From NCBI RefSeq assembly GCF_014648875.1, contig NZ_BMRY01000003.1, positions 124,001 to 188,000 of the forward strand: a stretch of 64,000 nucleotides of DNA. Direction: 5' to 3'. The position numbers were made by a program, and so were the translations under genes. The notes beneath the pieces were generated by a model. The model made no database searches and was not told where the DNA came from. It saw only the letters and a program-made list of their open reading frames with translations. This DNA comes from Streptomyces parvus. Lineage in GTDB: Bacteria > Actinomycetota > Actinomycetes > Streptomycetales > Streptomycetaceae. Positions 53,748 through 61,489 of this stretch are shown one piece after another (the first letter of the stretch is position 1; every line of letters starts with the position of its first letter).

Positions 53748-55229
53748 CTACAAGGTGCGCAGCAGCACCGCCGGCTGCTCCACGCAGTCCGCCACGTACC
53801 GGAGGAAGCCACCCGCCGTTCCGCCGTCGCACACCCGGTGGTCGAAGGTGAGGGACAGCTGGACGACCTGACGTACGGCCAGTTCGCCCTGGTGCACCCA
53901 GGGTTTGGGCATGATCCGGCCGACGCCGAGCATCGCCGCCTCCGGATGGTTGATGATCGGCGTCGAACCGTCGACCCCGAACACCCCGTAGTTGTTCAGC
54001 GTGAACGTGCCCCCGGTCAGCTGTGCCGGGCTGAGCTTCCCGGTGCGCGCCAGCTCGGTGAGCCGGGCGATCTCGGCCCCGATCGACTCGGCGTTACGGG
54101 TGTGCGCGTCCCGGACGACCGGGACGACGAGGCCCCGCTCGGTCTGGGCCGCGAACCCGAGGTGCACGCCGGGCAGCCGGACGATCTCACGGGCTTCGGT
54201 GTCCACGGTGGCGTTGAGCTCGGGGAACCGGGCCAGCGCCGCCGTGCAGACCCTCGCCAGCAGGGCCAGGACCGACACCTTCGGCCCGGCGGACGGGCCC
54301 GTCGCGGCGTTCATCGCGGCCCTGACCGCCATCAGCTCGGTGGCGTCGGCGTCGACCCAGCAGGTGGCGTCGGGAATCTCGGTCCGGCTGCGCGACAGCT
54401 TGTCGGCGACCGCTCCGCGCACCCCGCGCAGCGGAATCCGCTCGGCGCCCGCGGCGGCGGCTACACCGTTCGGGGCTGCGGCCACGGGTGCCGACGGTGT
54501 CGAGGGCTTCGCCCGGGACCGGGCCGGGGCCTGGGCCGCACGTGCCGTCGCCGCAGCGGTCTCCTCCGCCGTCCGGATCGCCCGGTCGACGTCGGCGCGC
54601 AGGATCAGCCCGTCCGGGCCCGAACCCGCCAGCCGCCGCAGATCGATGTCGTGCTGCCGGGCCAGCCGGCGTACCAGCGGAGAGACCACCGGCACGGGCC
54701 CGTCGGACACCGGAGCTGCGGCAACCAGGACCTCGGCCACCGGGGCCTCGACGACCTGGGCCTCGACCACCGGGGCACCGGAGACCGGGGCCTCGGCCAC
54801 CGCCCGGTCGAGCCGGTCCGGACGGATGCGCCGACGACGCGCGGCCGGCGCGCCGGTCCCGTATCCCACGAGCACGTTCCCCGAGCCACCCGAGGACTCC
54901 GCGCCGGAGCCGGAACCCTTGCCGGAGGAGGAGGGGGAAGCAGAGGAGGAAGGGGACGCGGCGGAGCCGGAAGCCCCCTCCGGTGCCCCGACGGCGACCG
55001 TCAGCAGCGGTGCGCCGACGGGAAGTTCCGTGCCCTCCTCGCCGAACCGCGCGGTCACCACGCCCCCGTAGGGACAGGGCACCTCCACCATCGCCTTGGC
55101 CGTCTCGACCTCGACGACGGGCTGGTCGATGGCGACGACATCGCCGACCTCCACCAGCCAGCGGACGATCTCCGCCTCGGTCAGTCCCTCGCCGAGGTCC
55201 GGCAGCTTGAATTCGAGCACCTGGGCCAT
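53748..55229 (-). CDS. bkdC: Branched-chain keto acid dehydrogenase E2, copy 2
   Basis: 493 residues. ATG 55229 overlaps the E1-beta stop by 1 bp (TGATG). Lipoyl Lys in VETAKAMVEV (about residue 45), a Ser/Gly linker, an extra VVEAQVVEAPVAEV stretch, E1/E3-binding domain (VSPLVRRLARQHDIDLRRL), and the catalytic C-terminal TFDHRVCDGGTAG. It has the same role as copy 1 but a clearly different linker. Last gene of the second bkdA-bkdB-bkdC set. Ends 117 bp before the mobA start. Confidence 0.95.
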   Translation of the reverse strand: MAQVLEFKLPDLGEGLTEAEIVRWLVEVGDVVAIDQPVVEVETAKAMVEVPCPYGGVVTARFGEEGTELPVGAPLLTVAVGAPEGASGSAASPSSSASPSSSGKGSGSGAESSGGSGNVLVGYGTGAPAARRRRIRPDRLDRAVAEAPVSGAPVVEAQVVEAPVAEVLVAAAPVSDGPVPVVSPLVRRLARQHDIDLRRLAGSGPDGLILRADVDRAIRTAEETAAATARAAQAPARSRAKPSTPSAPVAAAPNGVAAAAGAERIPLRGVRGAVADKLSRSRTEIPDATCWVDADATELMAVRAAMNAATGPSAGPKVSVLALLARVCTAALARFPELNATVDTEAREIVRLPGVHLGFAAQTERGLVVPVVRDAHTRNAESIGAEIARLTELARTGKLSPAQLTGGTFTLNNYGVFGVDGSTPIINHPEAAMLGVGRIMPKPWVHQGELAVRQVVQLSLTFDHRVCDGGTAGGFLRYVADCVEQPAVLLRTL

Positions 55230-56260
55230 CAGCTGTCCGCCTCCCACTGCAACCGGGCCACCGCGTCGAGCACCCGGTCCACTCCCGGAAGATGGTGCCG
55301 CTCCAGCATGGGCGGCGGGTAGGGGATGTCGAACCCGGCCACCCGCAGCACCGGCGCCTCCAGATGGTGGAAGCACCGCTCGGTGATCCGGGCCGCGATC
55401 TCGCCGCCGGGCCCGCCGAATCCGGGGGACTCGTGCACGACGACCGCCCGCCCGGTGCGGCGCACCGACGCGGCCACCGTCTCGTCGTCGAACGGCACCA
55501 GCGAGCGCAGGTCGACCACTTCGAGGTCCCAGCCCTCGGCGAGGGCCGCCTCGGCGGCCTCCATGCAGACCGGCAGCGAGGGCCCGTACGTGATCAGGGT
55601 GGCGCTGCGCCCGGTCCGGCGCACCACGGCCTTGCCGATCGGTTCGACCGCGGCGGGGGCCTCGGGCGACCAGTCGGCCTTGGACCAGTAGAGCCGCTTC
55701 GGCTCCAGGAAGACCACCGGGTCGTCCGAGGCGATCGACTCCCGCAGCAGCCCGTAGGCGTCGTCGACCGTGGCCGGCGTGACGACGTGCAGGCCGGGGG
55801 TGGCCATGTAGTACGCCTCGGAGGAGTCGCTGTGGTGCTCGACCCCGCCGATCCCGCCGCCGTACGGCACCCGCACGGTGATCGGCAGCGGCATGGCCCC
55901 GCCGGTGCGGTTGCGCATCTTGGCGACATGGCTCATCAGCTGCTCGAACGCCGGGTAGGCGAACGCGTCGAACTGCATCTCCACCACGGGGCGCAGCCCG
56001 TACATCGCCATGCCGACCGCCGCGCCGAGAATGCCGGCCTCCGCCAGCGGGGTGTCGGTGCAGCGGTCGTCGCCGAACTCCTTCGCCAGCCCGTCGGTGA
56101 TCCGGAAGACCCCGCCGAGCGTGCCCACATCCTCACCGAGCACATGGACGGTGGGGTCCTCGGCCATCGAGTCGCGGAGCGCACGCCCGAGGGCCTGCGC
56201 CATCGTGGCCGGTTTCGCCTTCACGGGGCGGCCGTCGGCCGTCACTGCCGCCGTGGTCAT
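55229..56260 (-). CDS. bkdB: Branched-chain keto acid dehydrogenase E1 beta, copy 2
   Basis: 343 residues, starting at ATG 56260 inside the E1-alpha stop (ATGA). [36 protein letters not shown], and [20 protein letters not shown] near the end match copy 1 and show recent common origin. It forms the thiamine-diphosphate enzyme with E1 alpha. It carries an additional N-terminal tail of about 17 residues over copy 1. Confidence 0.96.
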   Translation of the reverse strand: MTTAAVTADGRPVKAKPATMAQALGRALRDSMAEDPTVHVLGEDVGTLGGVFRITDGLAKEFGDDRCTDTPLAEAGILGAAVGMAMYGLRPVVEMQFDAFAYPAFEQLMSHVAKMRNRTGGAMPLPITVRVPYGGGIGGVEHHSDSSEAYYMATPGLHVVTPATVDDAYGLLRESIASDDPVVFLEPKRLYWSKADWSPEAPAAVEPIGKAVVRRTGRSATLITYGPSLPVCMEAAEAALAEGWDLEVVDLRSLVPFDDETVAASVRRTGRAVVVHESPGFGGPGGEIAARITERCFHHLEAPVLRVAGFDIPYPPPMLERHHLPGVDRVLDAVARLQWEADS

Positions 56261-57417
56261 CGTCCTGCCTCCGGGCCGTGCTCGTCGTGGTCCTGCTCGG
56301 CGTCCAGCTCGGCGCGCAGGGCGGCGGCCTGCTCCCGGAGCTGGCTCGTCTGCTCGGCGTACACATGGGTGAAGAGGTCCATCGGGGTCAGCTCCGGATC
56401 CGCGTTCATCCGGTCGCGCAGGGCGGCGGCCATGCGTTCGGCGGCCTCCTTCGCCTGCTCGATGCCCGCGTCGTCCAGCAGCCCGCGCTCCGTCAGCTCA
56501 CGCTCCAGCAGCCGCACCGGGTCGTGCGCCTTCCACGCCTCGACCTCGCTGTCGACCCGGTAGCGGGTGGCGTCGTCGGCGTTGGTGTGGGCCTCCATGC
56601 GGTACGTGACCGCCTCGACCAGCGTCGGACCCTCGCCGCGCCGGGCGCGCGCCACGGCCTCGCTCAGCACCTGGTGCACCGCCGCCGCGTCGTTGCCGTC
56701 GACCAGGCGGCCCGGCATCCCGTATCCGACGGCCTTGTGGGCGAGGGAGGGGGCGGCGGTCTGCTTGGCCAGCGGCACGGAGATCGCGAAGCCGTTGTTC
56801 TGGACGAAGAAGACGACCGGGGCCTTCCAGACAGCCGCGAAATTCAGCGCCTCGTGGAAGTCGCCCTCGCTGGTGCCGCCGTCGCCGACCATGGCGAGCG
56901 CCACCACGTCGTCGCCCTTGAGCCGGGCGGCGTGCGCCAGCCCCACGGCGTGCGGCAGCTGGGTGGCGAGCGGGGTGCACAGCGGGGCGATGCGGTGGTC
57001 GCGCGGGTCGTAACCGGTGTGCCGGTCGCCGCGCAGCAGGGTCAGCGCCTCGACCGGGTCCAGACCGCGCGCGACGGCCGCGAGCGTGTCGCGGTAGCTG
57101 GGGAAGAGCCAGTCGCGCTCCTCCAGCACCAGGGCGGCGGCGATCTCGCACGCCTCCTGACCGGTGCTCGACGGGTAGACCGCCAGCCGGCCCTGCTTCG
57201 TCAGCGCGGTGGCCTGGGCGTTGTAGCGGCGCCCGCGCACCAGCTCCGCGTGAAGGCGGAGCAGCAGCTCGGGGTCGACATCGGCGACCGCGTCCGTACC
57301 GAGCACCCGGTAGGGCTCCGGGTCCGGGAGCAGCGGGGCGGGGTCGGTGATCGGCTTCCAGGCCGGGGGCGGCGTGGGCCGGTAGGCGGCCGCGCCGGGC
57401 AGCTCTTGGACCGTCAT
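56257..57417 (-). CDS. bkdA: Branched-chain keto acid dehydrogenase E1 alpha, copy 2
   Basis: 386 residues, the same length as copy 1 but with a short Pro-rich N-terminus instead of the Lys-rich tail. ATG 57417 has AGGAGGTG upstream. The thiamine-diphosphate motif is GDGGTSEGDFHE...QNN. A regulatory-type phosphorylation loop region (YRMEAHTNADDATRYR) is conserved with other E1 alphas. First gene of the operon, divergent from bkdR across a 261-bp region with several regulatory motifs. Confidence 0.96.
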   Translation of the reverse strand: MTVQELPGAAAYRPTPPPAWKPITDPAPLLPDPEPYRVLGTDAVADVDPELLLRLHAELVRGRRYNAQATALTKQGRLAVYPSSTGQEACEIAAALVLEERDWLFPSYRDTLAAVARGLDPVEALTLLRGDRHTGYDPRDHRIAPLCTPLATQLPHAVGLAHAARLKGDDVVALAMVGDGGTSEGDFHEALNFAAVWKAPVVFFVQNNGFAISVPLAKQTAAPSLAHKAVGYGMPGRLVDGNDAAAVHQVLSEAVARARRGEGPTLVEAVTYRMEAHTNADDATRYRVDSEVEAWKAHDPVRLLERELTERGLLDDAGIEQAKEAAERMAAALRDRMNADPELTPMDLFTHVYAEQTSQLREQAAALRAELDAEQDHDEHGPEAGR

Positions 57418-57435
57418 GAGAAGCACCTCCTGGCA

Positions 57436-57509
57436 TCGAGGGAGATCGAGGGGTGTCGATCGGCGGTTTCGAGTCGATCGGCGGTGTCGATGGGTGTCGA
57501 TGGTGTCGA
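57436..57509. promoter_or_regulatory. Helically phased TCGA array
   Basis: TCGA, mostly inside GTGTCGAT, recurs at 57436, 57446, 57456, 57469, 57474, 57487, 57497 and 57506, nearly every 10 bp. It lies between bkdA and bkdR, where an Lrp-type regulator would bind. A wrapped BkdR complex is possible. Confidence 0.5.
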
Positions 57510-57563
57510 TCGGGAGCGAGACATCGCGAGCTGGGCGAGGCACCGGTGTGGTGTGCCTCACCT

Positions 57564-57577
57564 ACCGATTGTTCGGT
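57564..57577. promoter_or_regulatory. PaaR-like operator A
   Basis: ACCGATTGTTCGGT (minus strand ACCGAACAATCGGT), 13 of 14 bases identical to operators B and C. Between bkdA and bkdR. Confidence 0.6.
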
Positions 57578-57611
57578 CGTAAGCGCATTTTGGCTACAGG
57601 CGCCGCCAGCC

Positions 57612-57633
57612 TGTGGACAAACGGTTCTCCACA
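57612..57633. promoter_or_regulatory. Inverted pair of DnaA-box sequences
   Basis: TGTGGACAA (a perfect TTGTCCACA on the minus strand) and TTCTCCACA (one mismatch) face each other across 4 bp. They lie 46 bp upstream of bkdR and 34 bp from operator A. Confidence 0.55.
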
Positions 57634-57678
57634 GCCTGGGATGGGTACAGGTCGTCCACGACAGGGAGGCGCGGGCCG

Positions 57679-58257
57679 ATGGCAGCTGAACAAATGGCCG
57701 ACACGGGCGAGGAGCCGGACCGGACCCCGCCCACCGCGGCACCGTCGGCCGCCGCCCCTGCGGGCCCGGAGCCGGTCCCGGTTCCGCCCGCGCGGCCGCT
57801 GGACGCCATCGACCGCGACATCCTGCGGATCCTCCAGACGGACGGCCGCGCCTCGATACGGTCCGTGGCCGAGCGGGTCCACGTCTCGCGCGCCAACGCC
57901 TACGCCCGGATCAACCGGCTCGTCGAGGACGGCGTGATCCGTGGCTTCGGCGCCCGGGTCGACCACGAGCGGGCCGGCCAGGGAGCGTCCGCGTACATCA
58001 CGCTCAAGATCGTGCAGAACTCCTGGCGCACCGTGCGCGAGCAGCTCCAGGCGCTGCCCGGGGCCACGCACATCGCCCTGGTCAGCGGCGACTTCGACGT
58101 ACTGCTTCTGGTGCACACGCCGGACAACCGGGCGCTGCGCGAGCTGGTCCTCACCCGGATCCAGTCCATCCCCGAGGTGCTCTCGACGCGCACGCTGCTG
58201 GTGTTCGAGGAGACGGACCTCGGACCGCGCCCGGACCGGCCGGCCGAACTCGCCTGA
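57679..58257 (+). CDS. bkdR: Lrp/AsnC-family regulator of the bkd genes
   Basis: 192 residues from ATG 57679 (GGGAGG upstream; GTG 57613 is less likely). An Ala/Pro-rich tail of 35 residues precedes the helix-turn-helix: LDAIDRDILRILQTDGRASIRSVAE, SRANAYARINRLVEDGVI. The C-terminal RAM domain (about 105-180) has ITLKIVQNSWRTVREQL and ends FEETDLG. In S. coelicolor an Lrp-type BkdR next to a bkd operon controls it and is needed for development and antibiotic production. Identification here rests on position and family. Confidence 0.9.
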   Translation: MAAEQMADTGEEPDRTPPTAAPSAAAPAGPEPVPVPPARPLDAIDRDILRILQTDGRASIRSVAERVHVSRANAYARINRLVEDGVIRGFGARVDHERAGQGASAYITLKIVQNSWRTVREQLQALPGATHIALVSGDFDVLLLVHTPDNRALRELVLTRIQSIPEVLSTRTLLVFEETDLGPRPDRPAELA

Positions 58258-58286
58258 CCGTGCCGTGCACGGCAGCCCGATGCCCC

Positions 58287-58337
58287 GGTGGGCTCGGCGG
58301 GCCCAGTGGGCTCGGTGGGCCTGGTGGGCTCAGCGGG
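58287..58337. repeat. 9-bp tandem repeats at the TetR 3' end
   Basis: Five copies and a partial copy of GGTGGGCTC-type units in 9-bp phase between convergent bkdR and the TetR gene. The last units hold the TetR stop codon. Confidence 0.8.
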
Positions 58338-58929
58338 AGCCGTTCGCCCGCATTCCCTCGAAGGCCAGCTGCACGACCGTGTCCGCGAGCTGCTCCTCCC
58401 CGGGGAAACCGCCCGGCTGCGGCCGGTACCACTCGACCAGCGAGTTCACCATCCCGAACAGCAGCCGGGTCGCCAGCCGTATGTCCACGTCGGCCCGGAG
58501 GTCGCCCTCGGCGACCGCGGCCTGGAGCAGCTCCGCCACCCGCTGGTCGAACTCGCGGCGCCGCTCCAGCGCCCAGCGCTCCGTCTTCGTGTTGCCGCGC
58601 ACCCGCAGCAGCAGGGTGACGTAGGGGACCTCCGCCATCAGCACGTCGACGGTCCGGCGCGTGACGTACTCGACCCGCTCGACCGCGCGCCCGCGCTGCG
58701 CCCCCGGCTCATCCAGGATGGCGAAGAGCCCGTCGAGCGCCCGGCTCACGGCCCGGCGCAGCAGTTCCTCCTTGCCCGCCACATGGTGGTAGATGGAGGA
58801 TTTCGAGATACCCGCCGCCCGGGAGAGATGCTCCATGGAGGTGCCGTCGTAGCCGCGCTCGTTGAAGACACGGACGGCGACGGTGAGCAGGGTCTCCGGT
58901 GTGTACGTGTCCCGCTTGGCCGTGGTCAT
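58330..58929 (-). CDS. TetR-family regulator, probable PaaR type
   Basis: 199 residues, ATG 58929. Helix-turn-helix (about 15-60): AVRVFNERGYDGTSMEHLSRAAGISKSSIYHHVAGKEELLRRAV. The C-terminal ligand domain is helical with many Arg/Glu. Its promoter holds an ACCGNNCGNNCGGT palindrome, the motif I recall for actinobacterial PaaR (phenylacetate catabolism regulator, ligand phenylacetyl-CoA). Divergent from paaN across 157 bp. Pairing with paaN supports the assignment, but no ligand data can be seen. Confidence 0.85.
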   Translation of the reverse strand: MTTAKRDTYTPETLLTVAVRVFNERGYDGTSMEHLSRAAGISKSSIYHHVAGKEELLRRAVSRALDGLFAILDEPGAQRGRAVERVEYVTRRTVDVLMAEVPYVTLLLRVRGNTKTERWALERRREFDQRVAELLQAAVAEGDLRADVDIRLATRLLFGMVNSLVEWYRPQPGGFPGEEQLADTVVQLAFEGMRANGSR

Positions 58930-58984
58930 GTCCGCGATCCTCCCCCATGAGGGATCAGCCCCGCACAGGCGGGGACCATCGAAG

Positions 58985-58993
58985 TTGTCCACA
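58985..58993 (+). promoter_or_regulatory. DnaA box
   Basis: TTGTCCACA, the Streptomyces DnaA-box consensus, in the tetR/paaN divergent promoter, 25 bp from operator B. Confidence 0.6.
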
Positions 58994-59018
58994 GGTTCCC
59001 GAGGACCCCCTTGTCCCG

Positions 59019-59032
59019 ACCGATCGTTCGGT
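59019..59032. promoter_or_regulatory. PaaR-like operator B, between -35 and -10
   Basis: ACCGATCGTTCGGT, a perfect palindrome apart from its centre and the exact reverse complement of operator C. On the plus strand it sits between TTGTCC (59011) and TACTCT (59033), as if filling the 16-bp spacer of the paaN promoter. Confidence 0.7.
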
Positions 59033-59086
59033 TACTCTAACTCCGTCCGTACGTCCCCGCCCGGCTCGATGAGGAGTTGGTCCGCC

Positions 59087-60787
59087 ATGGCCTCCGCGCT
59101 CACCCCCCAGCAGCTGTCCGAGACCCACCGGCCCACGCTCGACCAGGCCCTCGACGTGATCAGTACCCGCGCGTACTGGTCGCCGCACCCCGAGCACCCG
59201 AAGGCGTACGGCGAAGGCGGCGCCCCGGGCAGCCTGGGTGCGACCGAGGGCAAGGCCGCCTTCGACGCAGCTCTGGGCACCCGGCTCGACCTGGGGCAGC
59301 CCGGCACCGACGGCTGGGTCGGCGGCGAGGTCTCGCCGTACGGGCCGGAGCTCGGCGTCGAGTATCCGCACGCCGACCTCGACGTTCTGCTGCCGGCGAT
59401 GAAGGCCGGCACGGCCGCCTGGCGGGCGGCGGGACCGGAGGTCCGGGCCCTGGTCTGTCTGGAGATCCTGTCGCGGATCAGCGCCCGCACCCATGAGCTG
59501 GCCCACGCCGTGATGCACACGAGCGGCCAGGCCTTCATGATGGCGTTCCAGGCGGGCGGCCCGCACGCCCAGGACCGCGGCCTGGAGGCCGTGGCGTACG
59601 CCTACCGTGAGCAGGTCCGCACCCCGGGGACCGCCGACTGGTCGAAGCCGCAGGGCAAGCGTGACCCGCTGAAGCTGCACAAGTCGTTCATCACGTCCGG
59701 CCGGGGCGTCGCGCTGGTCATCGGCTGCAACACGTTCCCCACGTGGAACGGCTATCCCGGCCTTTTCGCGTCCCTCGCCACGGGCAATCCGGTGCTGGTC
59801 AAGCCCCACCCGCGCGCCGTGCTCCCGCTGGCGCTCACGGTGTCCGTCGCCCGCGAGGTCCTGGGCGAGGCGGGCTTCGACCCGAATCTGGTCGCGCTGG
59901 CCGCCGAGCGGCCCGGCGAGGGCATCGCCAAGACCCTGGCGGTCCGCCCCGAGATCCGGATCATCGACTACACCGGATCGACCGCCTTCGGCGACTGGCT
60001 GGAGGAGAACGCCCGCCAGGCCCAGGTCTACACGGAGAAGGCCGGCGTCAACACGATCGTCGTCGACTCCACCGACGACTACCGGGGCATGCTGGCCAAC
60101 CTGGCGTTCTCGCTCTCGCTGTACAGCGGCCAGATGTGCACCACCCCGCAGAACCTGCTGATCCCCCGGGACGGCATCGCCACCGACGACGGCGCCAAGT
60201 CCTACGACGACGTGGTCGCCGACCTCTCGGCCGCCGTCACCGGTCTGCTCGGCGACGACGCCCGGGCGTCCGCCCTGCTCGGTGCGCTGGTCAACCCGGA
60301 CGTCAGGGCCCGGGTGGAGGCGGCGGGAGAGCTGGGCGAGGTCGCGCTGCCCTCGCGGACGGTCGCCAACGCCGAGTTCCCCGACGCGGCCGTCCGTACA
60401 CCGGTCGTCGTGAAGCTCGACGGCACCAAGCCCGACGACGGCGCGGCCTACCTCTCGGAGTGCTTCGGGCCGGTGTCCTTCGCCGTCGCCGTCGAGTCGA
60501 CGGGCGCCGCCCTGGACCTGCTGCGCCGCACGATCCGGGAGAAGGGCGCCATGACGGTCGGCGCGTACACCACCTCCCCCGAGGTGGAGCGCGCGATCGA
60601 GGACGTCTGCCTGGACGAGTCGGCCCAGCTCTCGCTGAACCTGACCGGCGGGGTGTACGTCAACCAGACCGCCGCCTTCTCCGACTTCCACGGCTCCGGC
60701 GGCAACCCGGCGGCCAACGCGGCCCTGTGCGACGCGGCCTTCGTCGCCAACCGCTTCCGTGTGGTGGAGGTGCGGCGCCAGGCGTGA
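59087..60787 (+). CDS. paaN: Phenylacetic acid degradation protein PaaN
   Basis: 566 residues of aldehyde dehydrogenase fold, longer than standard ALDH (about 490). ATG 59087 has GAGGAG upstream. Visible: CNTFPTWNGYPGLFASLATG, KPHPRAVLPLAL, the nucleotide-binding GSTAFGDWLEENA, and the catalytic region SGQMCTTPQNLLIP with Cys. PaaN is the ALDH-type enzyme linked to ring-opening steps of the aerobic phenylacetyl-CoA pathway. The TetR regulator and operator B are directly upstream. The MaoC hydratase domain of PaaZ is absent. Confidence 0.92.
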   Translation: MASALTPQQLSETHRPTLDQALDVISTRAYWSPHPEHPKAYGEGGAPGSLGATEGKAAFDAALGTRLDLGQPGTDGWVGGEVSPYGPELGVEYPHADLDVLLPAMKAGTAAWRAAGPEVRALVCLEILSRISARTHELAHAVMHTSGQAFMMAFQAGGPHAQDRGLEAVAYAYREQVRTPGTADWSKPQGKRDPLKLHKSFITSGRGVALVIGCNTFPTWNGYPGLFASLATGNPVLVKPHPRAVLPLALTVSVAREVLGEAGFDPNLVALAAERPGEGIAKTLAVRPEIRIIDYTGSTAFGDWLEENARQAQVYTEKAGVNTIVVDSTDDYRGMLANLAFSLSLYSGQMCTTPQNLLIPRDGIATDDGAKSYDDVVADLSAAVTGLLGDDARASALLGALVNPDVRARVEAAGELGEVALPSRTVANAEFPDAAVRTPVVVKLDGTKPDDGAAYLSECFGPVSFAVAVESTGAALDLLRRTIREKGAMTVGAYTTSPEVERAIEDVCLDESAQLSLNLTGGVYVNQTAAFSDFHGSGGNPAANAALCDAAFVANRFRVVEVRRQA

Positions 60788-61489
60788 CTAGCGGGTCTCC
60801 CGCGGGTCCGGGACATCGGCGTACCGCTGGATCCACGCGTGCATCGCGATGGCCGCGGCGGCTCCGGCGTTGATGGACCGGGTCGAGCCGAACTGCGCGA
60901 TCGAGCACACCGTCGTGGCGTGCTCACGCGCCTCCTCGGTGAGCCCCGGCCCCTCCTGTCCGAACAGCAGGACGCAGCGGCGCGGCAGCTCGGTGCGCTC
61001 CAGCGGTACGGCGCCGGGGAGGTTGTCGATCCCGATGATCGGCAGCCCCTCGGCCGCCGCCCAGGCGGTCAGATCCGCCGTGTCGGAGTGGTGGCGGACA
61101 TGCTGGTAGCGGTCGGTGACCATGGCGCCGCGCCGGTTCCAGCGCCGTCGGCCCACGATGTGGATCTCCTTGGCCAGGAAGGCGTTGGCGGTCCGGACCA
61201 CCGAGCCGATGTTGAAGTCGTGCGTCCAGTTCTCCACGGCCACGTGGAAGTCGTGCCGCCGCAGGTCGAGATCGGCGACGATCGCCTCCCGCGTCCAGTA
61301 GCGGTAGGCGTCGCCGACGTTGCGCCGGTCGCCCCCGGCCAGCAGCTCGGGGTCGTAGCGCTCGTCGTCGGGCCAGGGCAGCGGATGCGGCCCGACACCG
61401 ATCGGCTGGCCGTAGCCCTCGTCGTACTGGAGGGGTTCCGCCGGGGGTTCCGCCAGGGGGTTTTGGGTTCTGCCGGTCTCACTGCTCAC
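60788..61489 (-). CDS. TrmH/SpoU-family RNA methyltransferase
   Basis: 233 residues. SPOUT knot motifs: motif 1 in NWTHDFNIGSVVRTANAFLA, motif 2 LPRRCVLLFGQEGPGLTEE, motif 3 QFGSTRSINAGAAAAIAMHAW. Such enzymes 2'-O-methylate ribose in tRNA or rRNA. The N-terminal 65 residues are Pro-rich and lack known folds. GTG start at 61489 overlaps the HTTM stop by 4 bp. Its end abuts the paaN stop with no gap. Confidence 0.9.
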   Translation of the reverse strand: MSSETGRTQNPLAEPPAEPLQYDEGYGQPIGVGPHPLPWPDDERYDPELLAGGDRRNVGDAYRYWTREAIVADLDLRRHDFHVAVENWTHDFNIGSVVRTANAFLAKEIHIVGRRRWNRRGAMVTDRYQHVRHHSDTADLTAWAAAEGLPIIGIDNLPGAVPLERTELPRRCVLLFGQEGPGLTEEAREHATTVCSIAQFGSTRSINAGAAAAIAMHAWIQRYADVPDPRETR

